A stretch of DNA of 64,000 nt from Paenarthrobacter aurescens (GCF_041549525.1 NZ_CP157456.1:3100001-3164000), one strand, 5' to 3'. Numbered from the stretch's first letter, positions 1-8,966 are shown. Notes: generated by a model not told the origin, from the sequence alone. Program-made: numbers and translations.

Positions 1-1
1 A

Positions 2-157
2 CTGACAGGTCAAAAGACCGACGACGCGGGCATGATCGAACTGCTGGAACCGTGGCGCGGGCACCGGCAACGACTGGTCCGGATGCTGTACCTCAGTGGC
101 TTCCGCAAACCTGCTTTTGGGCCCCGGATGACGGTTCAGGATCACCGGGGCCACTGA
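2..157 (+). CDS. AlkA-like DNA glycosylase, C-terminal fragment
   Basis: Only the last 51 codons of this gene lie in the window; reading frame 2 is open from the left edge to a TGA at 155-157. The visible tail contains LLEPWRGHRQ followed by RLVRMLY and ends in a short basic stretch. This resembles the C-terminal end of actinobacterial DNA-3-methyladenine glycosylase II (AlkA/HhH-GPD) proteins, where 'EPWRPHR' follows the catalytic helix-hairpin-helix region. Such enzymes remove alkylated purines in base-excision repair. The catalytic part is outside the window, so the assignment rests on the tail alone. Confidence 0.5.
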   Translation: MTGQKTDDAGMIELLEPWRGHRQRLVRMLYLSGFRKPAFGPRMTVQDHRGH

Positions 158-255
158 GTTTTCATTGCGGACGGGAGCTGTCCGCAGGGGCATGGACGCA
201 CCTTCATTCACGGGTATAGCGTGGCGCTTGGGAGACATCACCTGCCAGCCATGGA

Positions 256-1230
256 GTGACCGTGATCCACACCAACAAGCTCACTAAAACCTTCACTGTG
301 AAGAAGGAAACCGTTGAAGCCGTCAAGGGCGTGGACATCCACGTGGACCCAGGCGAGCTGGTTGCCTTCCTTGGCCCGAACGGCGCAGGCAAGTCCACTA
401 CCCTTCGGATGCTCACCACCTTGTTGAAGCCCACGTCCGGCTCGGCAACGGTGGCCGGCGTTGACGTGGCCAAGGACCCGGCGGGAGTCCGGGCCAGGAT
501 CGGCTACATAGGCCAGGGAAACGGCGGCGGCCACAGCTACCGTGTGATTGACGAGCTCATCATGCAAGGCCGGTTCTACGGCATGAACACCACGGATGCG
601 AAAGCCCGGGCCGAGACACTTATGGCATCCCTGGACCTGAGCGATCTCGCCAAGCGCACTGTGATCAAACTTTCCGGCGGGCAACGGCGCCGCATGGACG
701 TGGCTTTGGGGCTGATGCACTCCCCTGGTTTGCTGTTCCTGGATGAGCCGTCCACCGGGATGGATCCCCAGAACCGGGCCAACCTCTGGGAGCACATCAT
801 GCGGATGCGCGAGGAACACGGGACCACCATTGTGCTGACCACCCACTACATGGATGAAGCGGATTCCATGTCCGAACGCGTCATTGTGATCGACCACGGC
901 ACCATCATTGCCGATGACACCGCTTCACGGCTCAAAGCGAACCTCGCCGGGGACCTCCTTGCCGTTGAGGTTGCCGCCGGTTCCGCGTCCGAGGTACGGG
1001 GCTTGCTGGGCCGCGCCGCTGCCGAGGGCGACGTGGAAGAAAATGCCTACGACGGCGTGGTCCGCTTCCGCCTTCGGCTGGCTCAGGGTGCCCAGCTGGC
1101 GCCGCGTTTGTTGAAGGAAATGCACGACGCCGGTGCTCCCGCCCAGTCTCTCGAATTGAAACCGCCCACGCTGGATGATGTCTTCCTGGAATTGACCGGA
1201 CGCAGCCTGCGGGAAGGAGCTGAAGTCTGA
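256..1230 (+). CDS. ABC-2 type exporter ATP-binding protein (DrrA-like)
   Basis: This is the cytoplasmic ATPase of a drug/lipid-type ABC-2 exporter. A Walker A motif GPNGAGKST lies at residues 40-48, the signature LSGGQ at 139-143 and Walker B LLFLDEP at 159-165, followed by a C-terminal extension typical of the DrrA/NodI group (324 aa). The stop codon overlaps the start of the permease gene (TGATG), so the two are translationally coupled. GTG at 256 gives MTVIH; a second GTG at 262 sits five bases after GGAG (253-256) and may be the true start. The substrate cannot be told from sequence. Confidence 0.93.
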   Translation: MTVIHTNKLTKTFTVKKETVEAVKGVDIHVDPGELVAFLGPNGAGKSTTLRMLTTLLKPTSGSATVAGVDVAKDPAGVRARIGYIGQGNGGGHSYRVIDELIMQGRFYGMNTTDAKARAETLMASLDLSDLAKRTVIKLSGGQRRRMDVALGLMHSPGLLFLDEPSTGMDPQNRANLWEHIMRMREEHGTTIVLTTHYMDEADSMSERVIVIDHGTIIADDTASRLKANLAGDLLAVEVAAGSASEVRGLLGRAAAEGDVEENAYDGVVRFRLRLAQGAQLAPRLLKEMHDAGAPAQSLELKPPTLDDVFLELTGRSLREGAEV

Positions 1231-2042
1231 TGATTGAGCAATCCATTGCCCCGGGGGTGGGCCTGCAAGAACGTGGACCACGCAGCGTAGTCACTGATAC
1301 GTGGTTTGTGTTCTGGCGTGAAATGTTGCTGCCGCTGCGGGATCCTTTCTCACTGATTTTCTCCCTCATCCAACCCCTGGTGTTCCTGGGTCTGTTCGGG
1401 CCACTGCTGGGCTCGGCCGTGGGCGCCCCGGCCTTCGGAGGCCAATCGACGCTGCAGTGGTTCCTGCCTGGAGTGGTGGTGATGATCGCTCTGTTCGGCA
1501 CGTCCATGACCGGTTCCAACCTTCAGTACGAGCTCATGACCGGGTCCTATGAACGGATCCTGGCCACTCCGCTCTCCCGGTCTTCCCTCATGATTGGCCG
1601 GGCCTTGAAGGAATGGGCACCCTTGGTGTTGCAGGGCCTGCTGATTTCCGTGGTCTGTATTCCATTTGGTTTCGTTTTCTACCCGATGCACGTGGTGTTG
1701 GGCTTGGTCATCCTGGGCATCTTCGGCATCGGGCTGGGTGCTTTGTCCTACGCCCTTGCCTTGGTCTCGCAAAACAAGGAGTGGATCTTCTGGGGTGTGC
1801 AGCAAACCCTGTTGTTCCCGCTGATGATCCTGTCCGGCATCATGTTGCCCATTGAAGCCGGGCCTGGGTGGATGAAGGTGGCCAGTCTGTTCAATCCCCT
1901 GACTTACCTGGTCAATGCTGAACGCGAGTTGTTTGCCGGCCGCATAGGTGTGGACACCCTGTGGGGCCTTGTGGCCGCTGTGGTGACGGCCGCCGTCGGA
2001 CTTGCAGTAGGAATCCGGACCATCAGCCGCAATACCAACTGA
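1230..2042 (+). CDS. ABC-2 type exporter permease (DrrB-like)
   Basis: This is the membrane partner of the preceding ATPase (270 aa). The protein has a short cytoplasmic N-terminus and about six hydrophobic segments, with the ABC-2 membrane-domain pattern 'MTGSNLQYELMTGSYERILATPLSR' region (residues ~94-118) and 'LFNPLTYLVNAER' (~216-228) typical of daunorubicin-resistance permeases. It starts at the ATG overlapping the upstream TGA. Its stop codon directly abuts the stop of the convergent acyl-CoA synthetase gene, leaving no spacer for a terminator. Confidence 0.92.
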   Translation: MIEQSIAPGVGLQERGPRSVVTDTWFVFWREMLLPLRDPFSLIFSLIQPLVFLGLFGPLLGSAVGAPAFGGQSTLQWFLPGVVVMIALFGTSMTGSNLQYELMTGSYERILATPLSRSSLMIGRALKEWAPLVLQGLLISVVCIPFGFVFYPMHVVLGLVILGIFGIGLGALSYALALVSQNKEWIFWGVQQTLLFPLMILSGIMLPIEAGPGWMKVASLFNPLTYLVNAERELFAGRIGVDTLWGLVAAVVTAAVGLAVGIRTISRNTN

Positions 2043-3734
2043 CTACGTGCCCTGCGCTCCCAGGTGCAGCCGGGAGACCGCCTCCTGGCGCATGTCCACC
2101 TTCCGCACCTTTCCGGAGACGGTCATGGGGAACGACTCCCGGACATCGATGTAGCGCGGAATTTTGTAATGGGCCAGCTTCCCACGGCAGTAGTCAGCGA
2201 GGTCCTCGGCGGTCAGGGACGGTGCGCCGGGCTTGAGGATGATGCAGGCCATCAGCTCTTCGCCATACTTTTCGTCCGGAACCCCAATGACCTGCACGTC
2301 CTGAATGGAGGGGTGCGAGAACAGGAACTCCTCGATCTCACGCGGGTAGATGTTCTCCCCACCACGGATCACCATGTCCTTGATCCGGCCCTCGATCACC
2401 ACGTAACCGTCTTCGTCCATCCGGGCAAGGTCGCCGGTGCGCATCCATCCCTCAGCATCGATTGCTTCAGCTGTTTTGTCCGGCTGACCCCAGTAGCCCT
2501 GCATCACCGAGTACCCGCGGGTGCAGAGCTCGCCGATCACGCCGCGCTCCACCACTTCCCCAGACCCCGGATCAATGATGCGGCTTTCCAAGTGCGGCAT
2601 TGTCCGGCCTACTGTGCTGGTCCTTTGCTCCAAGGTGTCGCCCGCGCGGGTCATGGTGGACACGGGCGAAGTTTCTGTCATGCCGTAGCAAATGGCCACG
2701 TCAACCATGTGCATCTCATCAATCACCCGGCGCATCACCTCCATGGGACACAAGGAGCCCGCCATCACCCCTGTCCTGAGTGTGGAGAGGTCATAGGAGG
2801 TGAAGTCCTCCAGCGCGAGCTCGGCAATGAACATGGTGGGCACCCCGTACAGGGACGTCCCGCCAAAATCCTGCACCGCTTCCAACGCCGCCGAGGCACT
2901 GAACCCACGGCCCGGAATGATGGTGGCCGCACCGAAGCTCAGCGCATTCAGGTTACCGATCACCATGCCGAAGCAATGGTAGAACGGCACGGGGATCACC
3001 ACTCGATCATGTTCGGTGTAGTTCAGGAGCCGCCCGATCGAGTGCCCGTTGTTGAGGATGTTGTGATGCGTCAACGTAGCTCCCTTGGGGAACCCCGTGG
3101 TCCCGGAGGTGTACTGCAGGTTGATGGCATCATGCGGGTCAAGTTCCGCCATGCGGTCCCGCAGCGCTGAAGGCCCGACGCCGTCCGCCCGGGTGAGGAG
3201 TTGACCGTACGTCAGCTCGTGGTTGGCTTCCGGGACACCCGTGATGAGCCCCAGCTCCGGCGCTCCCGGAAGGAAGACGATCTCCCGGAGATCGGGACAG
3301 TTGCGGGCGGCTTCCCTTGCCATGCCCACGTAGTCGCTGAACTTGTCCGTTGGTGCTGCCACCAACATCCGCATGCCGTTCTGCTTCACCACGAACTCCA
3401 GCTCGTGGCTGCGATACGCCGGGTTCACATTCACCAGCACCGCACCGATCTTGGCCGTGGCGTATTGGAGGATGGTCCACTCAGCGCAATTGGGGCTCCA
3501 AATGCCTATCCTTTCGCCTTTGATCACTCCCATGGCGAGCAACGCGCGGGCGAGGTGATCGACGTCGTCGTTAAGTTTTTGATAGCTCCAGCGGCGGGCA
3601 TCACCACCGGGCGCGGCTGCGGCCTCAATCAGCGCATCCCGCAAGGGAAAGCGGGCCGCGATGCGCTCAAAATTGGCACCAATGGTCTCTTCAAGCAGCG
3701 GGACGTCAGTGTCTCCGGCAGTGTAGGACAACAT
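2043..3734 (-). CDS. AMP-binding acyl-CoA synthetase (FadD-like)
   Basis: The enzyme activates a carboxylic acid, probably a fatty acid, to its acyl-CoA through an acyl-adenylate. At 563 aa it has the full ANL-superfamily length. The phosphate loop YTSGTTGFPKG is at residues 208-218; the hinge region 'GRIKDMVIRGGENIYPREIE' and the catalytic-lysine motif SGKVRK near the C-terminus are intact. The ATG lies six bases after a TAGCGT hexamer and has no Shine-Dalgarno sequence, which suggests a leaderless mRNA. It is divergent from the small monooxygenase gene at 3818. Exact chain-length preference is unknown. Confidence 0.93.
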   Translation of the reverse strand: MLSYTAGDTDVPLLEETIGANFERIAARFPLRDALIEAAAAPGGDARRWSYQKLNDDVDHLARALLAMGVIKGERIGIWSPNCAEWTILQYATAKIGAVLVNVNPAYRSHELEFVVKQNGMRMLVAAPTDKFSDYVGMAREAARNCPDLREIVFLPGAPELGLITGVPEANHELTYGQLLTRADGVGPSALRDRMAELDPHDAINLQYTSGTTGFPKGATLTHHNILNNGHSIGRLLNYTEHDRVVIPVPFYHCFGMVIGNLNALSFGAATIIPGRGFSASAALEAVQDFGGTSLYGVPTMFIAELALEDFTSYDLSTLRTGVMAGSLCPMEVMRRVIDEMHMVDVAICYGMTETSPVSTMTRAGDTLEQRTSTVGRTMPHLESRIIDPGSGEVVERGVIGELCTRGYSVMQGYWGQPDKTAEAIDAEGWMRTGDLARMDEDGYVVIEGRIKDMVIRGGENIYPREIEEFLFSHPSIQDVQVIGVPDEKYGEELMACIILKPGAPSLTAEDLADYCRGKLAHYKIPRYIDVRESFPMTVSGKVRKVDMRQEAVSRLHLGAQGT

Positions 3735-3817
3735 GACGGAACGCTACCAAGGGACTGCGCGCAACAGAACCGTAACCGCCTCCAGCCACGGCGTGTCCTG
3801 CCGGTAGGGTTGGAGCC

Positions 3818-4096
3818 ATGAGTGAACCCATCGACCTGCAGGCCACCTTCATCCCCAACGAAGGCGAATTCTTCCGCGTGAAGCTCGCTTTGGAAATCGC
3901 CATCGATGAGGTGGTCAACGAGCCCGGATGCATCCGCTACGAGCTGACCGAAGCCACCGAGGAAAAGCTCGTCCTCACTGAGCGTTGGGAATCCGATGAG
4001 GCCCTGGAGAAGCACTCCAAGGGCATCGCGGTTCAGGATCTCAACGAATCCCTGAGTGCACTGCTGGCCGAACCGGTCAAGCTTGAACGGATCTGA
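3818..4096 (+). CDS. Antibiotic biosynthesis monooxygenase-type (ABM) small protein
   Basis: This 92-aa protein belongs to the dimeric alpha+beta barrel family that includes the quinol monooxygenase YgiN and heme-degrading IsdG-like proteins. The pattern of an N-terminal beta strand (LQATFIP), an 'EPGCIRYELTE' strand, 'LVLTERWESDEALEKHSKG' and a C-terminal strand is typical. Members oxidise quinols or small aromatic substrates without a cofactor, but many have no known substrate. A TAGGGT hexamer lies seven bases before the ATG, which also has TTGGAG just upstream, so either leaderless or SD-led translation is possible. Confidence 0.85.
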   Translation: MSEPIDLQATFIPNEGEFFRVKLALEIAIDEVVNEPGCIRYELTEATEEKLVLTERWESDEALEKHSKGIAVQDLNESLSALLAEPVKLERI

Positions 4097-4126
4097 TCGC
4101 GGCAGGACTGCGAACACGCCTTTAAC

Positions 4127-4168
4127 ACACCGAGGTCGCCGGAATTTTCCGGCGACCTCGGTGTTTTT
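4127..4168. terminator. Rho-independent terminator (bidirectional)
   Basis: An 18-bp perfect inverted repeat (4127-4144 with 4147-4164) is followed by a T run on the + strand. It separates the convergent ABM and thioredoxin genes. Confidence 0.9.
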
Positions 4169-4195
4169 CGGCGGTTTCGAAGCCGCCGGGTGGTC

Positions 4196-4573
4196 TTAGT
4201 TTTCCTGAGCCTCAGCGCGGGCCTTGGCAACGTGGGCGTGGACCTCTTCCATGTCCAAGCCCTTCACGGCCTCGATGACCTGCTCAAGCTGCGGACCGTT
4301 GAGGGCACCCGGCTGCGAGAAGACGAGGACCTTCTCACGGAAAGCCATGAGCGTGGGGATGGAGGTGATTCCGGCCTCAGCGGCGAGTTGCTGCTCAGCT
4401 TCGGTGTCAACCTTCGCGAACACCACGTCAGTGTGCTTCTCTGAAGCGGCCCCGTAGGTGGGGGCAAACTGGCGGCAGGGGGCGCACCAGGCCGCCCAGA
4501 AATCCACCAGGACAATGTCATTGTCCTCGATGGTCGATGCGAACTGTTCTCCAGTGATGTCAACTGTAGCCAT
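4196..4573 (-). CDS. trxA: Thioredoxin
   Basis: This 125-aa cytoplasmic disulfide reductase has the active site WCAPC (Cys30, Cys33) and the cis-proline motif SIPT (Pro73), giving a complete thioredoxin fold. It carries about 15 extra acidic/alanine-rich residues at the C-terminus compared with the usual ~108 aa. The ATG at 4573 (MATVDITGEQ) is chosen because the fold begins there; the frame stays open upstream but that part is not thioredoxin-like. The active site CAPC instead of CGPC is a known variation. No reductase gene is adjacent. Confidence 0.92.
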   Translation of the reverse strand: MATVDITGEQFASTIEDNDIVLVDFWAAWCAPCRQFAPTYGAASEKHTDVVFAKVDTEAEQQLAAEAGITSIPTLMAFREKVLVFSQPGALNGPQLEQVIEAVKGLDMEEVHAHVAKARAEAQEN

Positions 4574-4726
4574 GCTTCCACGGTACGCGACCCCGTTCGC
4601 GAAGTCCCGTGGAAGGGCGCCCTGTTCGCTCGCCGCGTCACCGGGAATAAACGCTGATCCAGCTGATTTCCGGGTAACAGGTCCACCCCCTTGTCCTGGG
4701 TTGAACAAGTGTTTAGTGTTTGAAAC

Positions 4727-5401
4727 ATGCGTTCAATCGCAGAGGATCTGACCACCCGGGCGCGCATCCGCGACGCCGCCATTGGGTTGTTCGGCCGTGA
4801 GGGCTTCGCCCGCGCCACAGTAAGGGCCGTGGCTACCGCCGCCGGCGTGAGTCCCGGCCTGGTCATCCATCATTTCGGCAGCAAAGCCGGGCTGCGTGAA
4901 GCGTGCGATCACCACGTCCTTTCCCGGACCGCTACCCAAGGCCGCGAGAAAACGGATCCTGGATCCACACGCCAGCTGATCCAGGACTACATGAACCACC
5001 CGGAGCAGTACGCGGACGAAATCACCTACATCCGACGCACCCTGAGCGACGAATCCGCGGCCGGCGATGCTTTCTTCGACGCCGTCGTGAAGCAAACCGA
5101 GGACATCATCCGCGCCGGGATGGAAGCAGGAACCATCCGGGAATTCGGAGACGTCCGGTCCACCGCCGTCGTCATCGCCTCCAACAGCCTCTCCATCCTC
5201 ATGCTGGGCCGGCACCTCTCACGGACTTTGGGCGGTAGTGCGGCCGAATCCCAGGAAATCGGCCCCGATCTCCTCCGGCAACTGACCCTGCCCGCCTTGG
5301 AGATCTATACGCACGGCTTCTACACCGGCACACAGTTCCTGGACGCCGCCCGCGAGGCCTTAGAGCACAGCACCAACACCGGAAAGGAGCATGCCCCGTG
5401 A
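4727..5401 (+). CDS. TetR family transcriptional regulator
   Basis: The N-terminal helix-turn-helix (residues ~8-58, TRARIRDAAIGLFGREGFAR and 'AAGVSPGLVIHHFGSKAGL') is a textbook TetR DNA-binding domain, with a ligand-binding helical domain behind it (224 aa). It heads an operon with the ABC exporter genes that follow, its stop overlapping the next start by four bases (GTGA). By analogy it likely represses the transporter until a ligand binds. The upstream bases 4706-4726 contain short symmetric half-sites (GTTT/AAAC) that could be its operator, but the symmetry is weak. Confidence 0.92.
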   Translation: MRSIAEDLTTRARIRDAAIGLFGREGFARATVRAVATAAGVSPGLVIHHFGSKAGLREACDHHVLSRTATQGREKTDPGSTRQLIQDYMNHPEQYADEITYIRRTLSDESAAGDAFFDAVVKQTEDIIRAGMEAGTIREFGDVRSTAVVIASNSLSILMLGRHLSRTLGGSAAESQEIGPDLLRQLTLPALEIYTHGFYTGTQFLDAAREALEHSTNTGKEHAP

Positions 5402-6366
5402 ACCAGGCAATTGTGGTGGAGGGTCTGCGCAAAAAGTTCGGGTCCCGCGAGGTCCTGCACGGGCTAAACTTTGCAGTGGAACGGGGCACAGTGTTCGGCG
5501 TCATCGGGCCGAACGGAGCGGGCAAAACCACCACCATGCGCTGCTTGCTGGACATCATCCGGCCCAGCGCCGGGTCCGTTTCCGTTCTGGGACAGGACCC
5601 GCGCTCGGCGGGAACAGGGCTCCGCCGAAGAATCGGCTACCTGCCCGGCGAGCTCCATCTGGAAAACAGGACTACAGGCCGCCGCATGCTGGAGCATTTC
5701 GCAGCGATCAGCGGGCCCGTGGAGCCCAGGCACGTCAACGAACTGGCCGAACGGCTGAACCTTGATCTCGACCGTCAGACCCGGAAACTATCCAAGGGCA
5801 ACAAGCAGAAACTCGGACTTTTGCAGGCCTTCATGCACAAACCCGAACTCCTGGTGCTGGACGAACCCACCAGCGGCCTGGATCCTTTGGTCCAGCAGGT
5901 GTTCCATGCGATGGTCCGCGAAGCCGTGGATGATGGCGCAACAGTGTTCCTCAGCTCGCACGTCCTCAGCGAAGTACAGCAAGCCGCCGACGCCGTGGCC
6001 ATCCTCCGCGACGGCGAAATCGTCACCGTCTCCACGGTGGAAGCACTCAGGACCGCCGCGGTCCGGCAGTTGCGGTTCAACAGCACCGGAACGGAAGCGC
6101 ACGACGTCGATGCACTGCTGGCCCGGGTGCCCGGCGTCGCCAACGTAGCGGTACGGGAGCTTAAGGCCGACGGGCACGCTGCTGGAACTGTGGAGGCCAC
6201 AGCGACGCTCTCCGGCCATGTACAGCCCTTGATCCAGGAGCTGGCTACGTTGAAGCTCACGGAGCTGGTGCTCGAAGAGCCCGATCTTGAGGAAGCGGTT
6301 CTCAACCTCTATTCAGGTCAGTCGCCTCAGCTTGGCCGGCACGCGGAAGGAGCACACCGTGCCTAA
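5398..6366 (+). CDS. ABC-2 exporter ATP-binding protein
   Basis: ATPase subunit of a second ABC-2 exporter (322 aa). Walker A GPNGAGKTT is at residues 37-45, the signature is LSKGN (131-135) rather than LSGGQ, and Walker B LLVLDEP is at 151-157. The LSKGN variant is usual in this YhaQ/NatA-like group. It starts with GTG overlapping the tetR stop and overlaps the permease start downstream by eight bases, so all three genes are translationally coupled. Export of a toxic compound sensed by the TetR protein is the likely role. Confidence 0.92.
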   Translation: MNQAIVVEGLRKKFGSREVLHGLNFAVERGTVFGVIGPNGAGKTTTMRCLLDIIRPSAGSVSVLGQDPRSAGTGLRRRIGYLPGELHLENRTTGRRMLEHFAAISGPVEPRHVNELAERLNLDLDRQTRKLSKGNKQKLGLLQAFMHKPELLVLDEPTSGLDPLVQQVFHAMVREAVDDGATVFLSSHVLSEVQQAADAVAILRDGEIVTVSTVEALRTAAVRQLRFNSTGTEAHDVDALLARVPGVANVAVRELKADGHAAGTVEATATLSGHVQPLIQELATLKLTELVLEEPDLEEAVLNLYSGQSPQLGRHAEGAHRA

Positions 6367-7159
6367 GGTCCTCCCCCTGTTTACCAAGGCCCTCACCGAC
6401 TCGTGGCGATCAACACTGGCGTGGGCTGCTGGATTGTCTGCGGCATGCATGTTGTATCTGCCGCTCTATCCATCGATCGGAGGAAGCGCGCAAATGCAGG
6501 ATCTGATCAACGCGCTTCCTCCGGAAATGACCAAGGCCCTGAACTACGATCAAATCGCCTCGGGACCCGGCTACACCCAAGCCACCATGTTTGGGCTGAT
6601 CGGATTCCTGCTGATGTCCATGGCCTCCGTGGGATGGGGTGCAGCGGCTGTGGGCGGGGACGAAGAATCCGGGTTGCTCGAGCTGACACTCGCCCATAGC
6701 GTCACCCGGGTGCAGGTAGTCCTTGAGCGCGCCCTGGCAATCGTGGTCCGCATAGCACTGTTGTCCCTGCTCGTCTTCGTGTTGGTGCTGGGACTGAACG
6801 GTCCCGCCCAACTGGGCATCGACGTCGGGCATCTGGCTGGAGCAGTGCTGCTGTTCGCCGCCCTGGCCCTGCTGAGCGGGACGGCCGCACTGTGCGCCGG
6901 CGCGCTCAGTGGCCGGAAGGTGTACGGGATCGCGGCGGGCGCTGCCGTGGCTGTCCTCGGGTATGTGTTCAATGCGGTGGGACGGCAGAGTCCGGATGTG
7001 GAGTGGCTGCTGAACCTTTCGCCGTACCACTGGGCTTACGGCAATTCCCCCGTGGCAAACGGCGCCGATGTGGCGGCCACTCTTGGACTGTACGGGATCT
7101 CGGCAGCACTCATTGTGCTGGGAGCGGTGGCCCTGCAGCGACGCGATGTGGGGGTCTAG
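6359..7159 (+). CDS. ABC-2 exporter permease
   Basis: Integral membrane partner of the ATPase just upstream (266 aa, about six membrane segments). GTG at 6359 is chosen because a strong GGAAGGAG ribosome binding site ends about six bases before it and the protein then begins PKVLPLFTKALTDSW; the frame is open further upstream but that would overlap the ATPase gene by 80 bases. The motif GWGAAAVGGDEESGLLEL matches the conserved cytoplasmic loop of polyketide/antibiotic export permeases. It converges on the thioesterase gene, with a four-base overlap of their 3' ends. Confidence 0.88.
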   Translation: MPKVLPLFTKALTDSWRSTLAWAAGLSAACMLYLPLYPSIGGSAQMQDLINALPPEMTKALNYDQIASGPGYTQATMFGLIGFLLMSMASVGWGAAAVGGDEESGLLELTLAHSVTRVQVVLERALAIVVRIALLSLLVFVLVLGLNGPAQLGIDVGHLAGAVLLFAALALLSGTAALCAGALSGRKVYGIAAGAAVAVLGYVFNAVGRQSPDVEWLLNLSPYHWAYGNSPVANGADVAATLGLYGISAALIVLGAVALQRRDVGV

Positions 7160-7701
7160 TTCCAGAGGTGTGGTGCCGGACGCCGTGATCCTGGAAGCGC
7201 GTTGTTCTCGCGCCACTCGTGGATCCACTCCGGCAGCTCAAGCCCGGCCGGTGGCGCTCCAAATTCAGCGATGATCTCTTCCTGCGTAACCGGCCTGCCC
7301 TTGGTGACCAGGCGGGTGGCGATGTGAGCCCGCGCGTAGATTTCACCGTCCACCACCATCCGCTGTTCAAAGTAGATGGCCTTGGTGTCCAGCCCGATGA
7401 TGCGGGTTTCGATGGTGTATTGCTGCCAGAGTTGCAGGGATTTGCGGAAGGCAATGGTCTCCCCGGCTGCCACCGGACTCCACCCGCGCTTGCGCATCCT
7501 CGTCCAGATGCCGCTACGGACCATGAGGTCGAAGCGACCAAGGTCCATCAGGGAGAAGTACATACCGTTATTGACATGCATGGCGATGTCGATGTCAGTG
7601 GGAAGAACCCGCAAGGGCAGCGAAGATTCTTCCCAGACGCCCAATGGCGAGCGGTTACGGGATGTGAACAGCAGCATGAGGGTACGGAGAAGCAGGTGCA
7701 T
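7156..7701 (-). CDS. Acyl-CoA thioesterase-like (4HBT hotdog) protein
   Basis: The 181-aa protein has the hotdog thioesterase signature 'DIDIAMHVNNGMYFSLMDLGR' (residues 36-56), where Asp and the HVNN loop form the active site of 4-hydroxybenzoyl-CoA thioesterase relatives. Length and the later 'ITRLVTKGRPV' strand fit the THEM6/acyl-ACP thioesterase-like group common in actinobacteria. It probably hydrolyses an acyl-CoA; substrate unknown. It is monocistronic. Confidence 0.82.
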   Translation of the reverse strand: MHLLLRTLMLLFTSRNRSPLGVWEESSLPLRVLPTDIDIAMHVNNGMYFSLMDLGRFDLMVRSGIWTRMRKRGWSPVAAGETIAFRKSLQLWQQYTIETRIIGLDTKAIYFEQRMVVDGEIYARAHIATRLVTKGRPVTQEEIIAEFGAPPAGLELPEWIHEWRENNALPGSRRPAPHLWN

Positions 7702-7787
7702 GACTCAATGTTACCCGGCGGTAACTTTGAGCGGAATACTCCGACCGGATAGTGGACCCGGTTCCCGGCCTGCGCGCGTTTATGTCC

Positions 7788-7805
7788 AACGTTTGCACTA
7801 ACGTT
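7788..7805. promoter_or_regulatory. Paired AACGTT sites (candidate operator)
   Basis: Two copies of the self-complementary hexamer AACGTT are separated by six bases. The site lies about 70 bp upstream of the small gene at 7877 and 87 bp upstream of the divergent thioesterase start, so it could control either. No cognate regulator is identifiable. Confidence 0.3.
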
Positions 7806-7876
7806 TACCGCCGGTTCACTAAAGACGTGCACAATATCTGAAACCCATATTGATGGAACGTACAAGGGGGACCCCA

Positions 7877-8098
7877 TTGAGCACACTGCAAACCACCAGG
7901 CCGCAAGGCGACGTCTGGCCTGAACTTGCCCGCCACCAGCACGTGGTCCTCCGGGACGCCCGCGGCAACAGGATCGAGGGCACCATTGATGGCATGACCG
8001 AGGATCGCAGCACTCTGTGGATCCAGCTCAAGGGAGGCCTGGGACGCCAGCTCATCCACCACCTGGACGGATACTGGCTGGAAACCCCGCCCTCCTGA
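7877..8098 (+). CDS. Small conserved hypothetical protein
   Basis: I do not recognise this 73-aa protein. The TTG at 7877 is chosen because AAGGGGG (7864-7870) lies six bases before it; an in-frame ATG at 7853 would add eight residues but has no ribosome binding site. The sequence reads as a small beta-rich domain (HVVLRDARGNRIEGTIDGM, then TLWIQLKGGLGR) with no signal or membrane segment. It could be an SH3-like or ligand-binding barrel. It is alone between the thioesterase and the K+ channel gene. Confidence 0.55.
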   Translation: MSTLQTTRPQGDVWPELARHQHVVLRDARGNRIEGTIDGMTEDRSTLWIQLKGGLGRQLIHHLDGYWLETPPS

Positions 8099-8133
8099 AC
8101 CGGTTCATCCCCGGGGCCGGCGTGCACCATGGC

Positions 8134-8139
8134 TAGTAT
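8134..8139 (+). promoter_or_regulatory. -10 box of the channel gene (leaderless start)
   Basis: TAGTAT lies seven bases before the ATG at 8147, so transcription would begin at or next to the start codon. This decides the start at 8147 instead of 8129. Confidence 0.5.
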
Positions 8140-8146
8140 TCCCCCT

Positions 8147-8938
8147 ATGACACAAGCGCGATACCGGGACCTCGTTGAATGGCCCCTCATGGCCACGGCA
8201 CTGGTTTTCCTCACTGCCTACGCCTGGCAGGTCATCGGCCGGATCAGCGGGGACGAGGCGCTGCCCTTCGAGATTGTCCTATGGATCACCTGGGGAATTT
8301 TTGCCCTGGACTATTTCGTCAACCTCTGGCTTGCCGAAGACCGCACCCGATGGTTCTTCTGGAACTTGCATGAACTCCTGATCGTGGTGCTCCCCTTCTT
8401 CCGCCCCCTCCGACTGCTGCGGCTGGTCACTTTACTCTCAGTCCTGCAGCGCACCGTCGGCGAAACCCTGCGTGGCCGGGTGGCCACCTATGTGGCGGGA
8501 GCAGCGGCCATGCTCATCCTCATCGGCGCATTGGCGGTGTTGGATGTGGAGCAGAACGCCCCGGACGCCAAGATCACCACCTTCGGCGATGCCGCTTGGT
8601 GGGCCGTCACCACCATCACCACCGTGGGCTATGGAGACCTTTACCCCGTGACCCCCATAGGCAGGATCGTCGCGGCAGCCCTGATGATGAGCGGGATCGC
8701 GGTCCTGGGTATCGTCACGGCCTCCATTGCCTCCTGGCTCGTTCAGCGGATCGAGGAGAACGCCGAGGATGTGGCAGCGGCAGCCGAGGTCAAAGCCGCC
8801 AAGGCCGAGGAACCGGTTCGCGCCGAGATGGCGGACCTCGTCACGGAGATCGCGGCATTGCGGATGGAAATAGCTGAACTCCGGCAAGCCACGGAGACCA
8901 GACAAGCCACACAGATCAAGCAGGAGCGCGAGGCATAG
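8147..8938 (+). CDS. Voltage-gated-type potassium channel
   Basis: The protein (263 aa) has the voltage-gated K+ channel plan: S1-S3 hydrophobic segments, an arginine-spaced S4 (FRPLRLLRLVTLLSVLQ), S5, the pore with selectivity filter TVGYGD at residues 159-164, S6, and a long charged C-terminal coiled coil (~195-260) that should drive tetramerisation. It would conduct K+ across the plasma membrane. The ATG at 8147 is preferred over 8129, because a TAGTAT -10 box ends seven bases before it, implying a leaderless message. Confidence 0.93.
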   Translation: MTQARYRDLVEWPLMATALVFLTAYAWQVIGRISGDEALPFEIVLWITWGIFALDYFVNLWLAEDRTRWFFWNLHELLIVVLPFFRPLRLLRLVTLLSVLQRTVGETLRGRVATYVAGAAAMLILIGALAVLDVEQNAPDAKITTFGDAAWWAVTTITTVGYGDLYPVTPIGRIVAAALMMSGIAVLGIVTASIASWLVQRIEENAEDVAAAAEVKAAKAEEPVRAEMADLVTEIAALRMEIAELRQATETRQATQIKQEREA

Positions 8939-8966
8939 TCCAGGAGTCGGACTCACTCCCGTGCCG

